From positions 1-52,692 of the forward strand of contig CAYFMP010000020.1 of NCBI GenBank assembly GCA_964344215.1: a stretch of DNA of 52,692 bases, given 5' to 3'. The notes under the pieces are model-generated. The model did not search any database, was not told the DNA's origin, and worked only from the letters and a program-made list of their open reading frames with translations. The translations under genes were made by a program, and so were the position numbers. This DNA comes from CAYFMP01 sp964344215 (lineage in GTDB: Bacteria; Pseudomonadota; Alphaproteobacteria; Rhodospirillales; Casp-alpha2). Of this stretch, positions 41,856-52,468 are shown one piece after another. How positions within the stretch are numbered: position 1 is the stretch's first letter; each line of letters starts with the position of its first letter.

Positions 41856-42770
41856 ATGCGCCAGGGCTTTGCCGTATCGATCGTCTTCCACGCCGCCGTC
41901 ATGGCGCTCGGCTACTTCGGTCTGCCGTACCTCAACCCGGCGCCGGTGCCGGTCGAAACGCCGATCCTGGTCGAAATCGTCAACGTCTCCGAAGTCACCA
42001 ACGTGCCGCCGCCCGAACCGGAACCGGAGAAGAAACCCGAACCCGAACCGAAAAAACCGCCGCCGCCGCCGGAACCGCCGAAAGCGGCTGCCCCGCCGCC
42101 GCCGCCCGAGCCCGAGCCCGAGCCCGAACCCGAACCGGAGGTGGCGGCGCTGCCGCCGGAACCGAAACCCGAGCCCAAGCCCAAGCCCAAACCCAAGACG
42201 GAGCCGAAACCGGAGGCCAAGCCGAAGCCGAAGCCGAAGCCGAAGCTCGAGAAGATCAAGCCGCGCCGCAAGCCGAAACCGCCGGACGCCTTCGCGTCTG
42301 TCCTCAAGACCCTGGAGGAGTTGAAACGCCAGACCCCGAAACCGGAGGAGCCGGAGAAAAAGAAAAGGAAGAAGAAACCGGAACCGAAGAAGCCGGCCTT
42401 CGAGGAGCAGATCGCCAAGGCGATCGCTTCGCCATCAAGAAAACACATTCCATCGCGACCCTTGGCGATCAGCGAGATCGATTTAGTGCGCCAGCAGATT
42501 CGGCGGTGCTGGAATCTGCCGGCCGGGGCCAAGGATGCGGAGAACCTGACGATCGAGATCTTCGTCGCCATGAATCCGGACGGACGCGTCCGCGAGGCCC
42601 GCATCGTCGACCAGGCGCGGCTCAGATCCGACGGATTTTTCCGGGCTGCCGCCGAGTCGGCGTTAAGAGCGGTCTTGAATCCGAAGTGCAATCCTCTCAG
42701 ATTGCCACGGGACAAGTACGAACACTGGCAAACCATGACTCTCAACTTCAATCCAAGGGACATGTTCTAA
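41856..42770 (+). CDS. tolA: Tol-Pal system protein TolA (TonB-like energy transducer)
   Basis: A 304-residue protein. An N-terminal anchor (RQGFAVSIVFHAAVMALGYF with the SxxxH-type motif) is followed by a very long Pro/Glu/Lys-rich stretch (about 45-190, PEPEPEKKPEPEPKKPPPPP and similar) spanning the periplasm. The C-terminal domain (about 205-304) reads SEIDLVRQQIRRCWNLPAGA, LTIEIFVAMNPDGRVREARI and LNPKCNPLRLPRDKYEHWQT. It links TolQR to TolB and Pal. The low-complexity DNA makes this a place where assembly errors could occur. Polyproline runs would need EF-P. Confidence 0.95.
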   Translation: MRQGFAVSIVFHAAVMALGYFGLPYLNPAPVPVETPILVEIVNVSEVTNVPPPEPEPEKKPEPEPKKPPPPPEPPKAAAPPPPPEPEPEPEPEPEVAALPPEPKPEPKPKPKPKTEPKPEAKPKPKPKPKLEKIKPRRKPKPPDAFASVLKTLEELKRQTPKPEEPEKKKRKKKPEPKKPAFEEQIAKAIASPSRKHIPSRPLAISEIDLVRQQIRRCWNLPAGAKDAENLTIEIFVAMNPDGRVREARIVDQARLRSDGFFRAAAESALRAVLNPKCNPLRLPRDKYEHWQTMTLNFNPRDMF

Positions 42771-42772
42771 GC

Positions 42773-44134
42773 ATGACGGGGACGACGGAAAAGGGGGGCG
42801 CGGCTGCGCGCTTGGGGCTGATCGGGCTGCTGGCGGCGGCGGTCGTTTTCGGAATCGTTGGCCGGGCCGCGGCCGAACTTCGGATCGATATCACGCAGGG
42901 CACGGTGGAGCCGTTGCCGATCGCCATCACCGACCTGGTCGGGAGCGGCGGCGGCGCCGAGTACGGCCGCAACATCTCGCGCGTGATCGCCGCCGACCTC
43001 GAGCGCTCGGGCCTGTTCCGCCCCATCGACCCGAAGGCGTTCATCCAGTCCGAGGCGGCGGCGCTGACCCTGCCCAGGTTCGGCGATTGGCGCGTCATCA
43101 ACGCCCAGGCACTGGTTCAGGGGCGGACCGAGATCGTCTCCGACGGGCGCTTGAGGGTCGAGTTCCGGCTGTGGGACGTGTTCGCCGAACAGCAGATGGT
43201 CGGGCTCGCTTATTTCACTATCCCCGAGAACTGGCGCCGAGTCGCCCACATCATCTCGGACGCCATCTACAAGCGGATCACCGGCGAGGACGGCTACTTC
43301 GACACCCGCATCGTCTACATCGCCGAGAGCGGACCGCAGACCCGGCGCGTAAAGCGCCTCGCCATCATGGACCAGGACGGCCACAATCACCGGTTCCTGA
43401 CCGACGGCACCAACCTGGTACTGACGCCCAGGTTCTCGCCGACCCTGCAGGAGATCACCTATCTCTCGTACTTCGGCAACCTGCCCAGGGTCTACATCTT
43501 CAATATCGATTCGGGGCGCCAGGAAATCCTCGGCGATTTTCCGGGCATGACCTTCGCGCCGCGCTTTTCGCCCGACGGCAAGCGGGTCATCATGAGCATG
43601 GCGAAGGACGGCAACTCGGAAATCTACGCCATGGACCTCAACACCCGGGTTACCAAACAACTGACGTTTCATAGCGCCATCGACACCTCGCCCAGCTATT
43701 CGCCGGACGGCGCGCAGATCACCTTCAACTCGGACCGCGGCGGCACCCAGCAGCTCTACGTGATGGACGCCAACGGCCGCAACGTCCGGCGCATCAGCTA
43801 CGGTTCGGGCGGCGGCCGCTACGCGACGCCGGTGTGGTCGCCGCGCGGTGACCTGATCGCGTTTACCAAGATCCATCGCGGCCGCTTCTTCATTGGGGTC
43901 ATGCGTCCCGACGGTTCCGGCGAGAGGCTGTTGGCCGAGGACTTCCTGGTCGAGGCGCCGACCTGGGCGCCGAACGGCCGGGTCCTGATGTTCTTCCGCC
44001 AGGGCCGGACCACGAAGGACGGCAAGGGCGGGCGTTCGCGACTCTATTCCATCGACCTGACCGGGCACAACGAACGCGAAATGGTTACCCCGGTCGACGC
44101 TTCCGATCCGGCCTGGTCGCCCTTGATTCCATGA
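42773..44134 (+). CDS. tolB: Tol-Pal system periplasmic protein TolB
   Basis: A 453-residue protein. Signal peptide LGLIGLLAAAVVFGIVGRAA (cut near AAA-EL), N-terminal domain RIDITQGTVEPLPIAITDLV and FRPIDPKAFIQ, then a six-bladed beta-propeller with repeats such as FSPDGKRVIMSMAKDGNSEI, SYSPDGAQITFNSDRGGTQQ, WSPRGDLIAFTKIHRGRFFI and WSPLIP at the end. Binds Pal and TolA. Starts two bases after the tolA stop. The 174-base gap that follows carries no gene and includes the pal ribosome-binding site GGGGGAG. Confidence 0.97.
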   Translation: MTGTTEKGGAAARLGLIGLLAAAVVFGIVGRAAAELRIDITQGTVEPLPIAITDLVGSGGGAEYGRNISRVIAADLERSGLFRPIDPKAFIQSEAAALTLPRFGDWRVINAQALVQGRTEIVSDGRLRVEFRLWDVFAEQQMVGLAYFTIPENWRRVAHIISDAIYKRITGEDGYFDTRIVYIAESGPQTRRVKRLAIMDQDGHNHRFLTDGTNLVLTPRFSPTLQEITYLSYFGNLPRVYIFNIDSGRQEILGDFPGMTFAPRFSPDGKRVIMSMAKDGNSEIYAMDLNTRVTKQLTFHSAIDTSPSYSPDGAQITFNSDRGGTQQLYVMDANGRNVRRISYGSGGGRYATPVWSPRGDLIAFTKIHRGRFFIGVMRPDGSGERLLAEDFLVEAPTWAPNGRVLMFFRQGRTTKDGKGGRSRLYSIDLTGHNEREMVTPVDASDPAWSPLIP

Positions 44135-44308
44135 CTAGGCCGTAATATCTTTGTGATTCAACAAGTTTGACGGAAAAAAGTACTTGGAATTGGGGATTAT
44201 AGCCTTTAATAGACTCAATTCACGGCCTATACGGGCCAAGTAGTGTTTATCCGCTGATTTCAGCGGCGTCTGCGATACCTCATAAATCCCGTTGAGGGGG
44301 AGAATTTC

Positions 44309-44836
44309 ATGCGCTTTAAGATTTTGGGCATCCTGGCTGCTGTCGCTTTGGTCAGCGCCTGTGAGACAGCCCCCGAAGATTCGGGTGCCGCGACCGGCGC
44401 GGGTGCCGCCGTCGCGCCGGCCGAGACCTTCACCACGCCGCTCGGCCCGACGACCGGCGGCATCAAGGCCGGGACCCAGGAAGACTTGGTGGTCAATGTC
44501 GGTGACCGGGTGTTCTTCGCGTTCGACAAGTACGACCTCGACTCGATCGCCCGTGGCACTCTCGGCAAGCAGGCCGCCTGGATGAAGGCCAACCCGTCGG
44601 TCACGGTAACCATCGAAGGCCACTGTGACGAACGCGGCACCCGTGAGTACAACCTGGCGCTCGGCGAACGCCGCGCCAACGCAGTCAAGGACTACCTGAC
44701 CGCGCTCGGCGTCAACCCGAACCGGCTCAAGACCATATCGTTCGGCAAGGAGAGGCCGGTCGCCCTCGGCTCCAACGAGGCGGCCTGGTCGCAGAACCGC
44801 CGCGGGGTCACCACCGTCACGGGTGCCGGCAGCTAG
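44309..44836 (+). CDS. pal: peptidoglycan-associated lipoprotein Pal
   Basis: A 175-residue outer-membrane lipoprotein. The signal ends in the lipobox LVSAC (lipidated Cys at about residue 18). A disordered Ala/Gly/Thr stretch is followed by the OmpA-like domain: DRVFFAFDKYDLDSIARGTL, VTVTIEGHCDERGTREYNLA, LGERRANAVKDYLTALGV and SFGKERPVALGSNEAAWSQN. All peptidoglycan-binding residues look intact. GGGGGAG stands about nine bases before the ATG. Followed by a terminator, yet cpoB continues downstream with its own short leader. Confidence 0.97.
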   Translation: MRFKILGILAAVALVSACETAPEDSGAATGAGAAVAPAETFTTPLGPTTGGIKAGTQEDLVVNVGDRVFFAFDKYDLDSIARGTLGKQAAWMKANPSVTVTIEGHCDERGTREYNLALGERRANAVKDYLTALGVNPNRLKTISFGKERPVALGSNEAAWSQNRRGVTTVTGAGS

Positions 44837-44861
44837 AGCCGGAACCCTTTCGCTAACAGTC

Positions 44862-44913
44862 AAGGCGTTTGCCCGCACCGGTTCCGTCGGCATGGGCAAG
44901 CGCCTTAATTTTG
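44862..44913 (+). terminator. terminator after pal
   Basis: AAGGCGTTTGCCC (44862-44874) pairs with GGGCAAGCGCCTT (44894-44906) around a long loop that itself contains CCGGTTCCGTCGG, followed by AATTTT. Placed between pal and cpoB, so it may attenuate rather than fully stop transcription into cpoB. Confidence 0.75.
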
Positions 44914-44978
44914 CCTAGAATACCAATCAATCTTCTGGCGTGTTTTTCGTGAATGGAACGACCAGCAGGATGCTTTCG

Positions 44979-46046
44979 ATGACAGGCCGGCCATGGCACC
45001 TAACAGCGCCCGCTCTTGTGGCCGCAGTCGTGGCGGCGTCGGCGTCGTTCGTCTGCGCCGAAGTTCAAGCCCAGGAAATCAAGCCGTTGCTCGACCGCAT
45101 GGAACGGCTCGAGCGCGACATCAGGACGCTGAACATCCAGCTGTCGCGCGGCGCCGGAGCGAAGTCGGCGGCGCCCGCCGCTGCCTCGACGCAAACCGCT
45201 ACCGGCGCCTTGACCCCGCCGCCGACCGGCTTCAGTCCGGCCGTCGCCCGGTTGGGCGTGAGGATTTCGGATCTCGAGCAGGACCTGCGGGCGGCTACAG
45301 GCAGCCTCGAGGAGATGGGATTCCGGATCAACCAGATCAGCCAGCGCCTGGACAAGCTGGTCAGCGATGTCGATTACCGCTTGAGTGCCCTGGAAGCGCG
45401 GGCGACTGCGGCGGTGCCGGCCGAACCGCAGGTCAGCTCGGCGCCGTCGCCGCCGGGCGTCCAAAAGGTCGTTCCACAGGCCGCAGGCGGTTTCGCGCAG
45501 CCGGAACAATCGTTAGGCATGGTCTCTGCCGACGCGGTCCCCGCCGTTTCCGCGGACCAGCCGTTGGCAACCGCCGCGCCGACCCCGCAAACGGCGGCCG
45601 TTGCCCCGCCGCCGGCCCCGGCCCCGACCCCGGCTCCGGCCGCTTCGGTCCTGCCCGAAGGCACCCCGAAGGAACGCTACGTCTATGCCTTCGGGCTGCT
45701 GCGTCAGGCCCAATACGATCGCGCCGAGATCGCTTTGAAGGCGTTTATCGAAGCGCACGGCGGCGAACCGTTGGCCAGCAACGCTCGGTACTGGCTCGGC
45801 GAAACCTTCTATGTACGGGCCGCCTACGTGCAGGCCGCGGAGGTCTTTCTCGAAGGCTACCAGAAGGACCCGCAGGGGCCGAAGGCGCCCGACACCTTGC
45901 TCAAGCTCGGCATGTCGCTGGCCGGCCTCAACAAGAAACGCGAGGCCTGCGCCGCCTTCGAAAAGCTGAAGGCCGATTTCCCGAAGGCGTCCAGCGGCAT
46001 CAAGAACGCCGTCAAACGGGAAAGCAAGCGGATCGGCTGTTCCTGA
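44979..46046 (+). CDS. cpoB: Tol-Pal cell-division coordinator CpoB (YbgF)
   Basis: A periplasmic protein of about 355 residues. Signal peptide LTAPALVAAVVAASASFVCA (cut near VQA-QE), a trimerising coiled coil (KPLLDRMERLERDIRTLNIQ), Pro/Ala linkers, a second coiled coil (ISDLEQDLRAATGSLEEMGF) and a C-terminal TPR domain with RYVYAFGLLRQAQYDRAEIA, NARYWLGETFYVRAAYVQAA and TLLKLGMSLAGLNKKREACA. ATG at 44979 has AGGA eight bases upstream; starts at 44970 (ATG) and 44940 (GTG) are possible. Coordinates outer-membrane constriction with peptidoglycan synthesis. Confidence 0.92.
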   Translation: MTGRPWHLTAPALVAAVVAASASFVCAEVQAQEIKPLLDRMERLERDIRTLNIQLSRGAGAKSAAPAAASTQTATGALTPPPTGFSPAVARLGVRISDLEQDLRAATGSLEEMGFRINQISQRLDKLVSDVDYRLSALEARATAAVPAEPQVSSAPSPPGVQKVVPQAAGGFAQPEQSLGMVSADAVPAVSADQPLATAAPTPQTAAVAPPPAPAPTPAPAASVLPEGTPKERYVYAFGLLRQAQYDRAEIALKAFIEAHGGEPLASNARYWLGETFYVRAAYVQAAEVFLEGYQKDPQGPKAPDTLLKLGMSLAGLNKKREACAAFEKLKADFPKASSGIKNAVKRESKRIGCS

Positions 46047-46050
46047 CGGG

Positions 46051-47277
46051 ATGAAGGCCATGGGCTCCGGCCCCCAACCACTATCGAACGACGAATTTGC
46101 CGACCTGATGGCCAGGCTGGGTCCTTTCGAGGACCGGCCGCATCTCGCGCTCGCCGTGTCCGGCGGCGCCGACAGCCTGGCGTTGGCGCTGCTCGGCGAC
46201 GCCTGGTGCAGCGCCCGCGGCGGCAGAGCGACCGCGTTGACCGTCGACCACGGCCTTCGCCCGGAAGCCGCCGACGAAGCGGCCCGAGTCGGCCGCTGGC
46301 TCGGCCGGCTCGGCATCGAACACCGGGTGTTGACATGGACCGGGCCGACGCCGTCTTCCGGTGTTCAGGCCGCCGCCCGTGCCCTTCGCTACGACCTGCT
46401 CGGCGCCTGGTGTCGCGACCACGGAGCCCTCCATCTGGTGCTCGCCCATACGCTGGAAGATCAGGCCGAGACCTTTCTGATGCGGCTCGAAAAAGGAAGC
46501 GGTCCGGACGGTCTGGCGGCGATGAGCGCGATCCGCGAATTGCCCGCCTGCCGCCTCGTCCGCCCATTGCTGGGGACATCGAAGGCGAAATTGCGAGCCA
46601 CCCTCGAAGCGGTCGGTCAGGACTGGATCGAAGACCCCTCCAACGACGACAGGCNNNNNNNNNNGTCGCGGCTGATGGCGCGTTGCGTGACGGCGAGCCC
46701 GGCCGGCTTCGCCTATGTCGACCGGCAGGCTCTGGCGAGTGCGCCGGCGGATTTGTCGGTGCGCGTCCTGTCGCGGCTGTTGACGGCGCTCGGCGGGACC
46801 GCCTATCCGCCCGGCCGCGACCGTGTCGAGAGATTGCTCGGCGAAGTGACATCGATGCCGGCCAAGCCGAGAACGCTTGGACGTTGTCTGATCGCGCCGG
46901 CCGCCGATCGCTTGATGATGTGCCGCGAAGACCGGGGTTTGCCGCCGCCGCTTGCCGTGGCCGAAGCCTCCGGTCTGGTTTGGGACGGCCGTTACGAGGT
47001 TGGCTTAACCGGCGGCGCCGACGGATCTGTCCGCCTAGCGGCGCTGGGTCGGGCCGGATGGGTGGAGATTGCCGAACGAAGACCGGATCTTCGCGAGACG
47101 GCGGTGCCGCTGCCGGCGCTTCACACGCTGCCGGCGTTGATCGACGGCGGCGGCGTCGTCGGCGTTCCACACCTCGGCTACCGAAGGGCCGCTCGGCGTC
47201 CGGGCGAAGCGGATTTCGCGCGGCTGGCGTTGCGGCCGACAAATACCCTTTCCGGTTCGGGGTTTTTTGTTGCTTAA
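46051..47277 (+). CDS. tilS: tRNA(Ile)-lysidine synthase, interrupted by an assembly gap
   Basis: An enzyme that changes C34 to lysidine in the isoleucine tRNA with CAU anticodon. The PP-loop is intact: LALAVSGGADSLALALLGD, then LTVDHGLRPEAADEAARVGR, LVLAHTLEDQAETFLMRLEK and WIEDPSNDDR. The ten Ns follow directly. The sequence resumes at SRLMARCVTASPAGFAYVDR, VLSRLLTALGGTAYPPGRDR. Family members have roughly 45-50 residues between those points, so a stretch of about 150 bases is probably missing although the frame appears kept. The ATG follows the cpoB stop by four bases. Confidence 0.9.
   Translation: MKAMGSGPQPLSNDEFADLMARLGPFEDRPHLALAVSGGADSLALALLGDAWCSARGGRATALTVDHGLRPEAADEAARVGRWLGRLGIEHRVLTWTGPTPSSGVQAAARALRYDLLGAWCRDHGALHLVLAHTLEDQAETFLMRLEKGSGPDGLAAMSAIRELPACRLVRPLLGTSKAKLRATLEAVGQDWIEDPSNDDRXXXXSRLMARCVTASPAGFAYVDRQALASAPADLSVRVLSRLLTALGGTAYPPGRDRVERLLGEVTSMPAKPRTLGRCLIAPAADRLMMCREDRGLPPPLAVAEASGLVWDGRYEVGLTGGADGSVRLAALGRAGWVEIAERRPDLRETAVPLPALHTLPALIDGGGVVGVPHLGYRRAARRPGEADFARLALRPTNTLSGSGFFVA
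46655..46664. other. assembly gap (10 Ns) inside tilS
   Basis: Ten unknown bases after the DPSNDD motif. Comparison with the usual TilS layout suggests substantially more than ten bases are missing. Confidence 0.95.
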
Positions 47278-47362
47278 TGGACCGCACGTACTATCTCTTT
47301 AGGGCGGTTGGAAAATCCTGGGCGGGTTTGGCCAGGGCCGTTTTTCAGGAAAGGACGACGAT

Positions 47363-49294
<1,932 letters not shown>

Positions 49295-49327
49295 AGTCCG
49301 CTCCGGACCTTCCGTGAGAACCGTTCC

Positions 49328-50176
49328 GTGTCGATCGAACCCACAGCACCGGCAACCTTCGCCGGGTTGTCGCTCGACCGTACGCGCCTGATGGGCGTCG
49401 TCAACGCCACTCCCGACAGCTTTTCGGACGGCGGCGAAGCTTTTGCCGCCATCGACGCCATCGCGCTCGGCCGCCGGCTGGCCGAGGAGGGTGCCGACAT
49501 CGTCGACGTCGGCGGCGAATCGACCCGGCCCGGCTCGGCCCCGATCGATGCCGAGCAGGAGAAGTCCCGCGTCCTGCCGGTAATCGAGGCGTTGGCCGGC
49601 GACGGCATCCTGGTTTCCATCGACAGCCGCCGGGCGGAAGTGATGGCGGCGGCGCTTCAGGCCGGTGCGCGCATCGTCAACGACGTCACCGCGCTCGACG
49701 GCGACCCCGGCTCGCTCGGCGTCGTCGCCGCGAGCGAGGCTTCCGTCGTCCTCATGCACATGCAGGGCGAGCCCGGCACCATGCAGGACGATCCGCGCTA
49801 CGACGACGCGGCCCGCGAGGTCCGCGGTTACCTGGGCGAACGGGTGGCGGCCTGCGAGGCGGCCGGAATTGCGAAGGACCGCGTCGCCGTCGATCCCGGC
49901 ATCGGCTTCGGCAAGAACCTGGACCACAATCTGCAGATCCTGGCCCGGCTCGAGGCTTATGAAGACCTCGGTTGCGGGCTGGTGCTCGGAGTCTCGCGCA
50001 AGAGCTTCATCCATAAGCTGTCCGGCGTCGAGGATCCGAAACGGCGCCTGCCGGGATCGCTGGCCGCGGCGCTGGCCGGCATCGAGCGCGGCGTCCAAAT
50101 CCTTCGCGTCCACGACGTGGCGGCGACCCGCCAGGCGCTCGACATGTGGGAGGCGATCGGGGCGGCGGGCCGATGA
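49328..50176 (+). CDS. folP: dihydropteroate synthase
   Basis: A 282-residue TIM-barrel enzyme that condenses pABA with the pterin diphosphate in folate synthesis; the target of sulfonamides. RLMGVVNATPDSFSDGGEAF, GADIVDVGGESTRPGSAPID, VSIDSRRAEVMAAALQAGAR, IVNDVTALDG, VLMHMQGEPGTMQ, VAVDPGIGFGKNLDHNLQIL and LGVSRKSFIHKLSG are all present. Start is a GTG at 49328, 33 bases after the ftsH stop. Part of the ftsH-folP-glmM run typical of proteobacteria. Confidence 0.96.
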   Translation: MSIEPTAPATFAGLSLDRTRLMGVVNATPDSFSDGGEAFAAIDAIALGRRLAEEGADIVDVGGESTRPGSAPIDAEQEKSRVLPVIEALAGDGILVSIDSRRAEVMAAALQAGARIVNDVTALDGDPGSLGVVAASEASVVLMHMQGEPGTMQDDPRYDDAAREVRGYLGERVAACEAAGIAKDRVAVDPGIGFGKNLDHNLQILARLEAYEDLGCGLVLGVSRKSFIHKLSGVEDPKRRLPGSLAAALAGIERGVQILRVHDVAATRQALDMWEAIGAAGR

Positions 50177-50295
50177 TGGCGGTGCCTTTACGAAAGAATT
50201 TGCAATAAAATGTGACGCCGGAGCGGGCGGCGATTGAGTTAAAAGGGGCGCGGGGCACGAGCGCTCTCGCGGATCATCGGGATATCGGATAGGGC

Positions 50296-51642
50296 ATGAC
50301 GCGCAAGCTTTTCGGCACCGACGGCATCAGGGGCACCGCCAACCGGGGCAACATGACGGCGGAGACGGCGCTCAGCGTCGGCATGGCGGCGGCCGCCCAT
50401 TTCCTGAAAGGCGATCACCGCCACCGGGTCGTCATCGGCAAGGATACCCGTTTGTCGGGCTACATGATCGAGCCGGCGCTGACGGCGGGCTTCGTCTCCA
50501 TGGGCATGGACGTGGTCCTGGTCGGGCCGCTGCCGACGCCGGCCATCGCCATGCTGACGCGGTCCTTGCGGGCCGATCTCGGGGTCATGATCTCGGCCTC
50601 GCACAACCCGTTCGAGGACAACGGCATCAAGTTGTTCGGGCCCGACGGCTACAAGCTGTCGGATGCCGACGAGGTCGAGATCGAGGCCCACATGGAGAAC
50701 GGCTCGGTCGACAAGCTGGCGCCGCCGTCGCGGCTCGGGCGGGCCCGGCGTCTCGACGACGCGCGCGGCCGCTACAACGAATTCGTCAAGCAGACCTTCC
50801 CCAAGGGTTTGCGCCTGGACGGCCTCAAGGTCGCCGTCGATTGCGCCAACGGCGCCGCCTACAAGGTGGCGCCGGAGGTGCTGTGGGAACTCGGCGCCGA
50901 GGTCGTCACCGTCGGCGTCGCGCCGGACGGTTTCAACATCAACAAGAACTGCGGCTCGACCGACACCGACGCCATGTGCAGCCAGACCGCCACCCACAAC
51001 GCCGACGTCGGGCTCGCCTTGGACGGCGACGCCGATCGTCTGATCGTCGCCGACGAGACCGGCGCCCTCGTCGACGGCGATCAGATCATGGCATTGATCG
51101 CCAAGCACTGGGCCGACGACGGCACGTTGAAGGGCGGCGGTATCGTGTCGACGCTGATGTCGAACCTCGGCCTCGAGCGCTACCTCGAGAAGCTCGGCCT
51201 CGGCATGGTGCGGACCCAGGTCGGCGACCGCTACGTGGTCGAGCACATGCGCCAACACGGCTACAACCTCGGCGGCGAGCAATCCGGCCACATCATCCTC
51301 GGCGACTACTCGACGACCGGTGACGGCCTGATCGCGGCGCTACAGGTGCTGGCCGTGATCGTCGCCACCGGCAAGCCGGCCAGCGAGGTGTGCCGCCTGT
51401 TCGAGCCGTTGCCGCAGCTGCTCCGCAACGTCAGCTTCAACGGCGGCCGGCCCTTGGACGAGAAGGCGGTCAAGGACGCCATCTCGGCCGGCGAGCGGCG
51501 GCTGGGCGAGAGCGGCCGGCTGCTGATCCGCCCGTCGGGGACCGAGCCGCTGATCCGGGTCATGGCCGAGGGCGAGGACGAAGCCCTGGTCGCGGCCGTG
51601 GTCGGCGACATCGCCTCGACCATCGAGCGGGCGGCCGGCTAG
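50296..51642 (+). CDS. glmM: phosphoglucosamine mutase
   Basis: A 448-residue alpha-D-phosphohexomutase that turns glucosamine-6-phosphate into glucosamine-1-phosphate for UDP-GlcNAc, feeding peptidoglycan and lipid A. KLFGTDGIRGTANRGNMTAE opens the protein, DLGVMISASHNPFEDNGIKL carries the phosphoserine S102, ALDGDADRLIVADETGALVD the magnesium loop, GGEQSGHIILGDYSTTGDG the sugar loop, and RPSGTEPLIRVMAEGEDE the phosphate-binding end. Full length. Confidence 0.97.
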   Translation: MTRKLFGTDGIRGTANRGNMTAETALSVGMAAAAHFLKGDHRHRVVIGKDTRLSGYMIEPALTAGFVSMGMDVVLVGPLPTPAIAMLTRSLRADLGVMISASHNPFEDNGIKLFGPDGYKLSDADEVEIEAHMENGSVDKLAPPSRLGRARRLDDARGRYNEFVKQTFPKGLRLDGLKVAVDCANGAAYKVAPEVLWELGAEVVTVGVAPDGFNINKNCGSTDTDAMCSQTATHNADVGLALDGDADRLIVADETGALVDGDQIMALIAKHWADDGTLKGGGIVSTLMSNLGLERYLEKLGLGMVRTQVGDRYVVEHMRQHGYNLGGEQSGHIILGDYSTTGDGLIAALQVLAVIVATGKPASEVCRLFEPLPQLLRNVSFNGGRPLDEKAVKDAISAGERRLGESGRLLIRPSGTEPLIRVMAEGEDEALVAAVVGDIASTIERAAG

Positions 51643-51658
51643 CCGGCGGAGGATAGCG

Positions 51659-52468
51659 ATGCAGGGACGCGTGTTGATCGTCGCCGGCTCCGATTCCGGC
51701 GGCGGCGCCGGCATCCAGGCCGACATCAAGACGGTGACGGCGTTGGGTGGCTATGCGATGACCGCGATCACCGCCCTGACCGCCCAGAACACGCTCGACG
51801 TCAGCGCCATCCACGAAGTGCCGCCCGCATTCGTCGCCGAGCAGATCGAGGTCGTGCTCGGCGACCTCGGCGCCGACTGCGTCAAGATCGGCATGCTGCA
51901 CCGGTCCGACGTCATCGAGGCGGTGGCCTCGGCGCTGGCCGAGCACGCCGCCGGCCTGCCGGTCGTCGTCGATCCGGTGATGGTCGCCAAGGGCGGCGCC
52001 CGGCTGCTCGAGGACGACGCGGTGGCGGCGTTGACCGAAAAGCTGGTGCCGATGGCGACGCTGTTGACCCCCAATCTGCCGGAGGCGGCGGCGCTGGCCG
52101 GGCACCCGGTCGAGACCTCCGAACAGGCCGCCGAGGCCGCCTTGCAACTGGCCCTGCTCGGGGCCGACGCGGTGCTGATGAAGGGCGGCCACGGGGAAGG
52201 CGACAGCGTCCGCGACGTACTGCTGCACGAAGGCGGACAGACCGAGGTGTTCGAGGGACCGCGCATCGAGTCGCGCCATACCCACGGCACCGGCTGCACG
52301 CTGGCCTCGGCCTGCGCCACCGGCCTCGCGCAGGGCTTGGGTCTGGTGCAGGCGGTGGCCCGGGCGCGGGCCTATGTCGTCGAGGCGATTCGCACGGCGC
52401 CCGGTTTCGGCGCCGGCCACGGTCCCCTCAACCACGGCCACACGGTAAGGCCGTGGGGGTTCTCCTAG
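51659..52468 (+). CDS. thiD: hydroxymethylpyrimidine/phosphomethylpyrimidine kinase
   Basis: A 269-residue ribokinase-fold enzyme that phosphorylates HMP twice for thiamine synthesis. VLIVAGSDSGGGAGIQADIK, TVTALGGYAMTAITALTAQN, VKIGMLHRSDVIEAVASALA, VVDPVMVAKGGARLLEDDAV, LLTPNLPEAAALAGHPVETS and SRHTHGTGCTLASACATGLA with the GTGC anion-hole motif are all seen. Complements thiE at 24263. GGAGG stands about ten bases before the ATG. Confidence 0.96.
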   Translation: MQGRVLIVAGSDSGGGAGIQADIKTVTALGGYAMTAITALTAQNTLDVSAIHEVPPAFVAEQIEVVLGDLGADCVKIGMLHRSDVIEAVASALAEHAAGLPVVVDPVMVAKGGARLLEDDAVAALTEKLVPMATLLTPNLPEAAALAGHPVETSEQAAEAALQLALLGADAVLMKGGHGEGDSVRDVLLHEGGQTEVFEGPRIESRHTHGTGCTLASACATGLAQGLGLVQAVARARAYVVEAIRTAPGFGAGHGPLNHGHTVRPWGFS

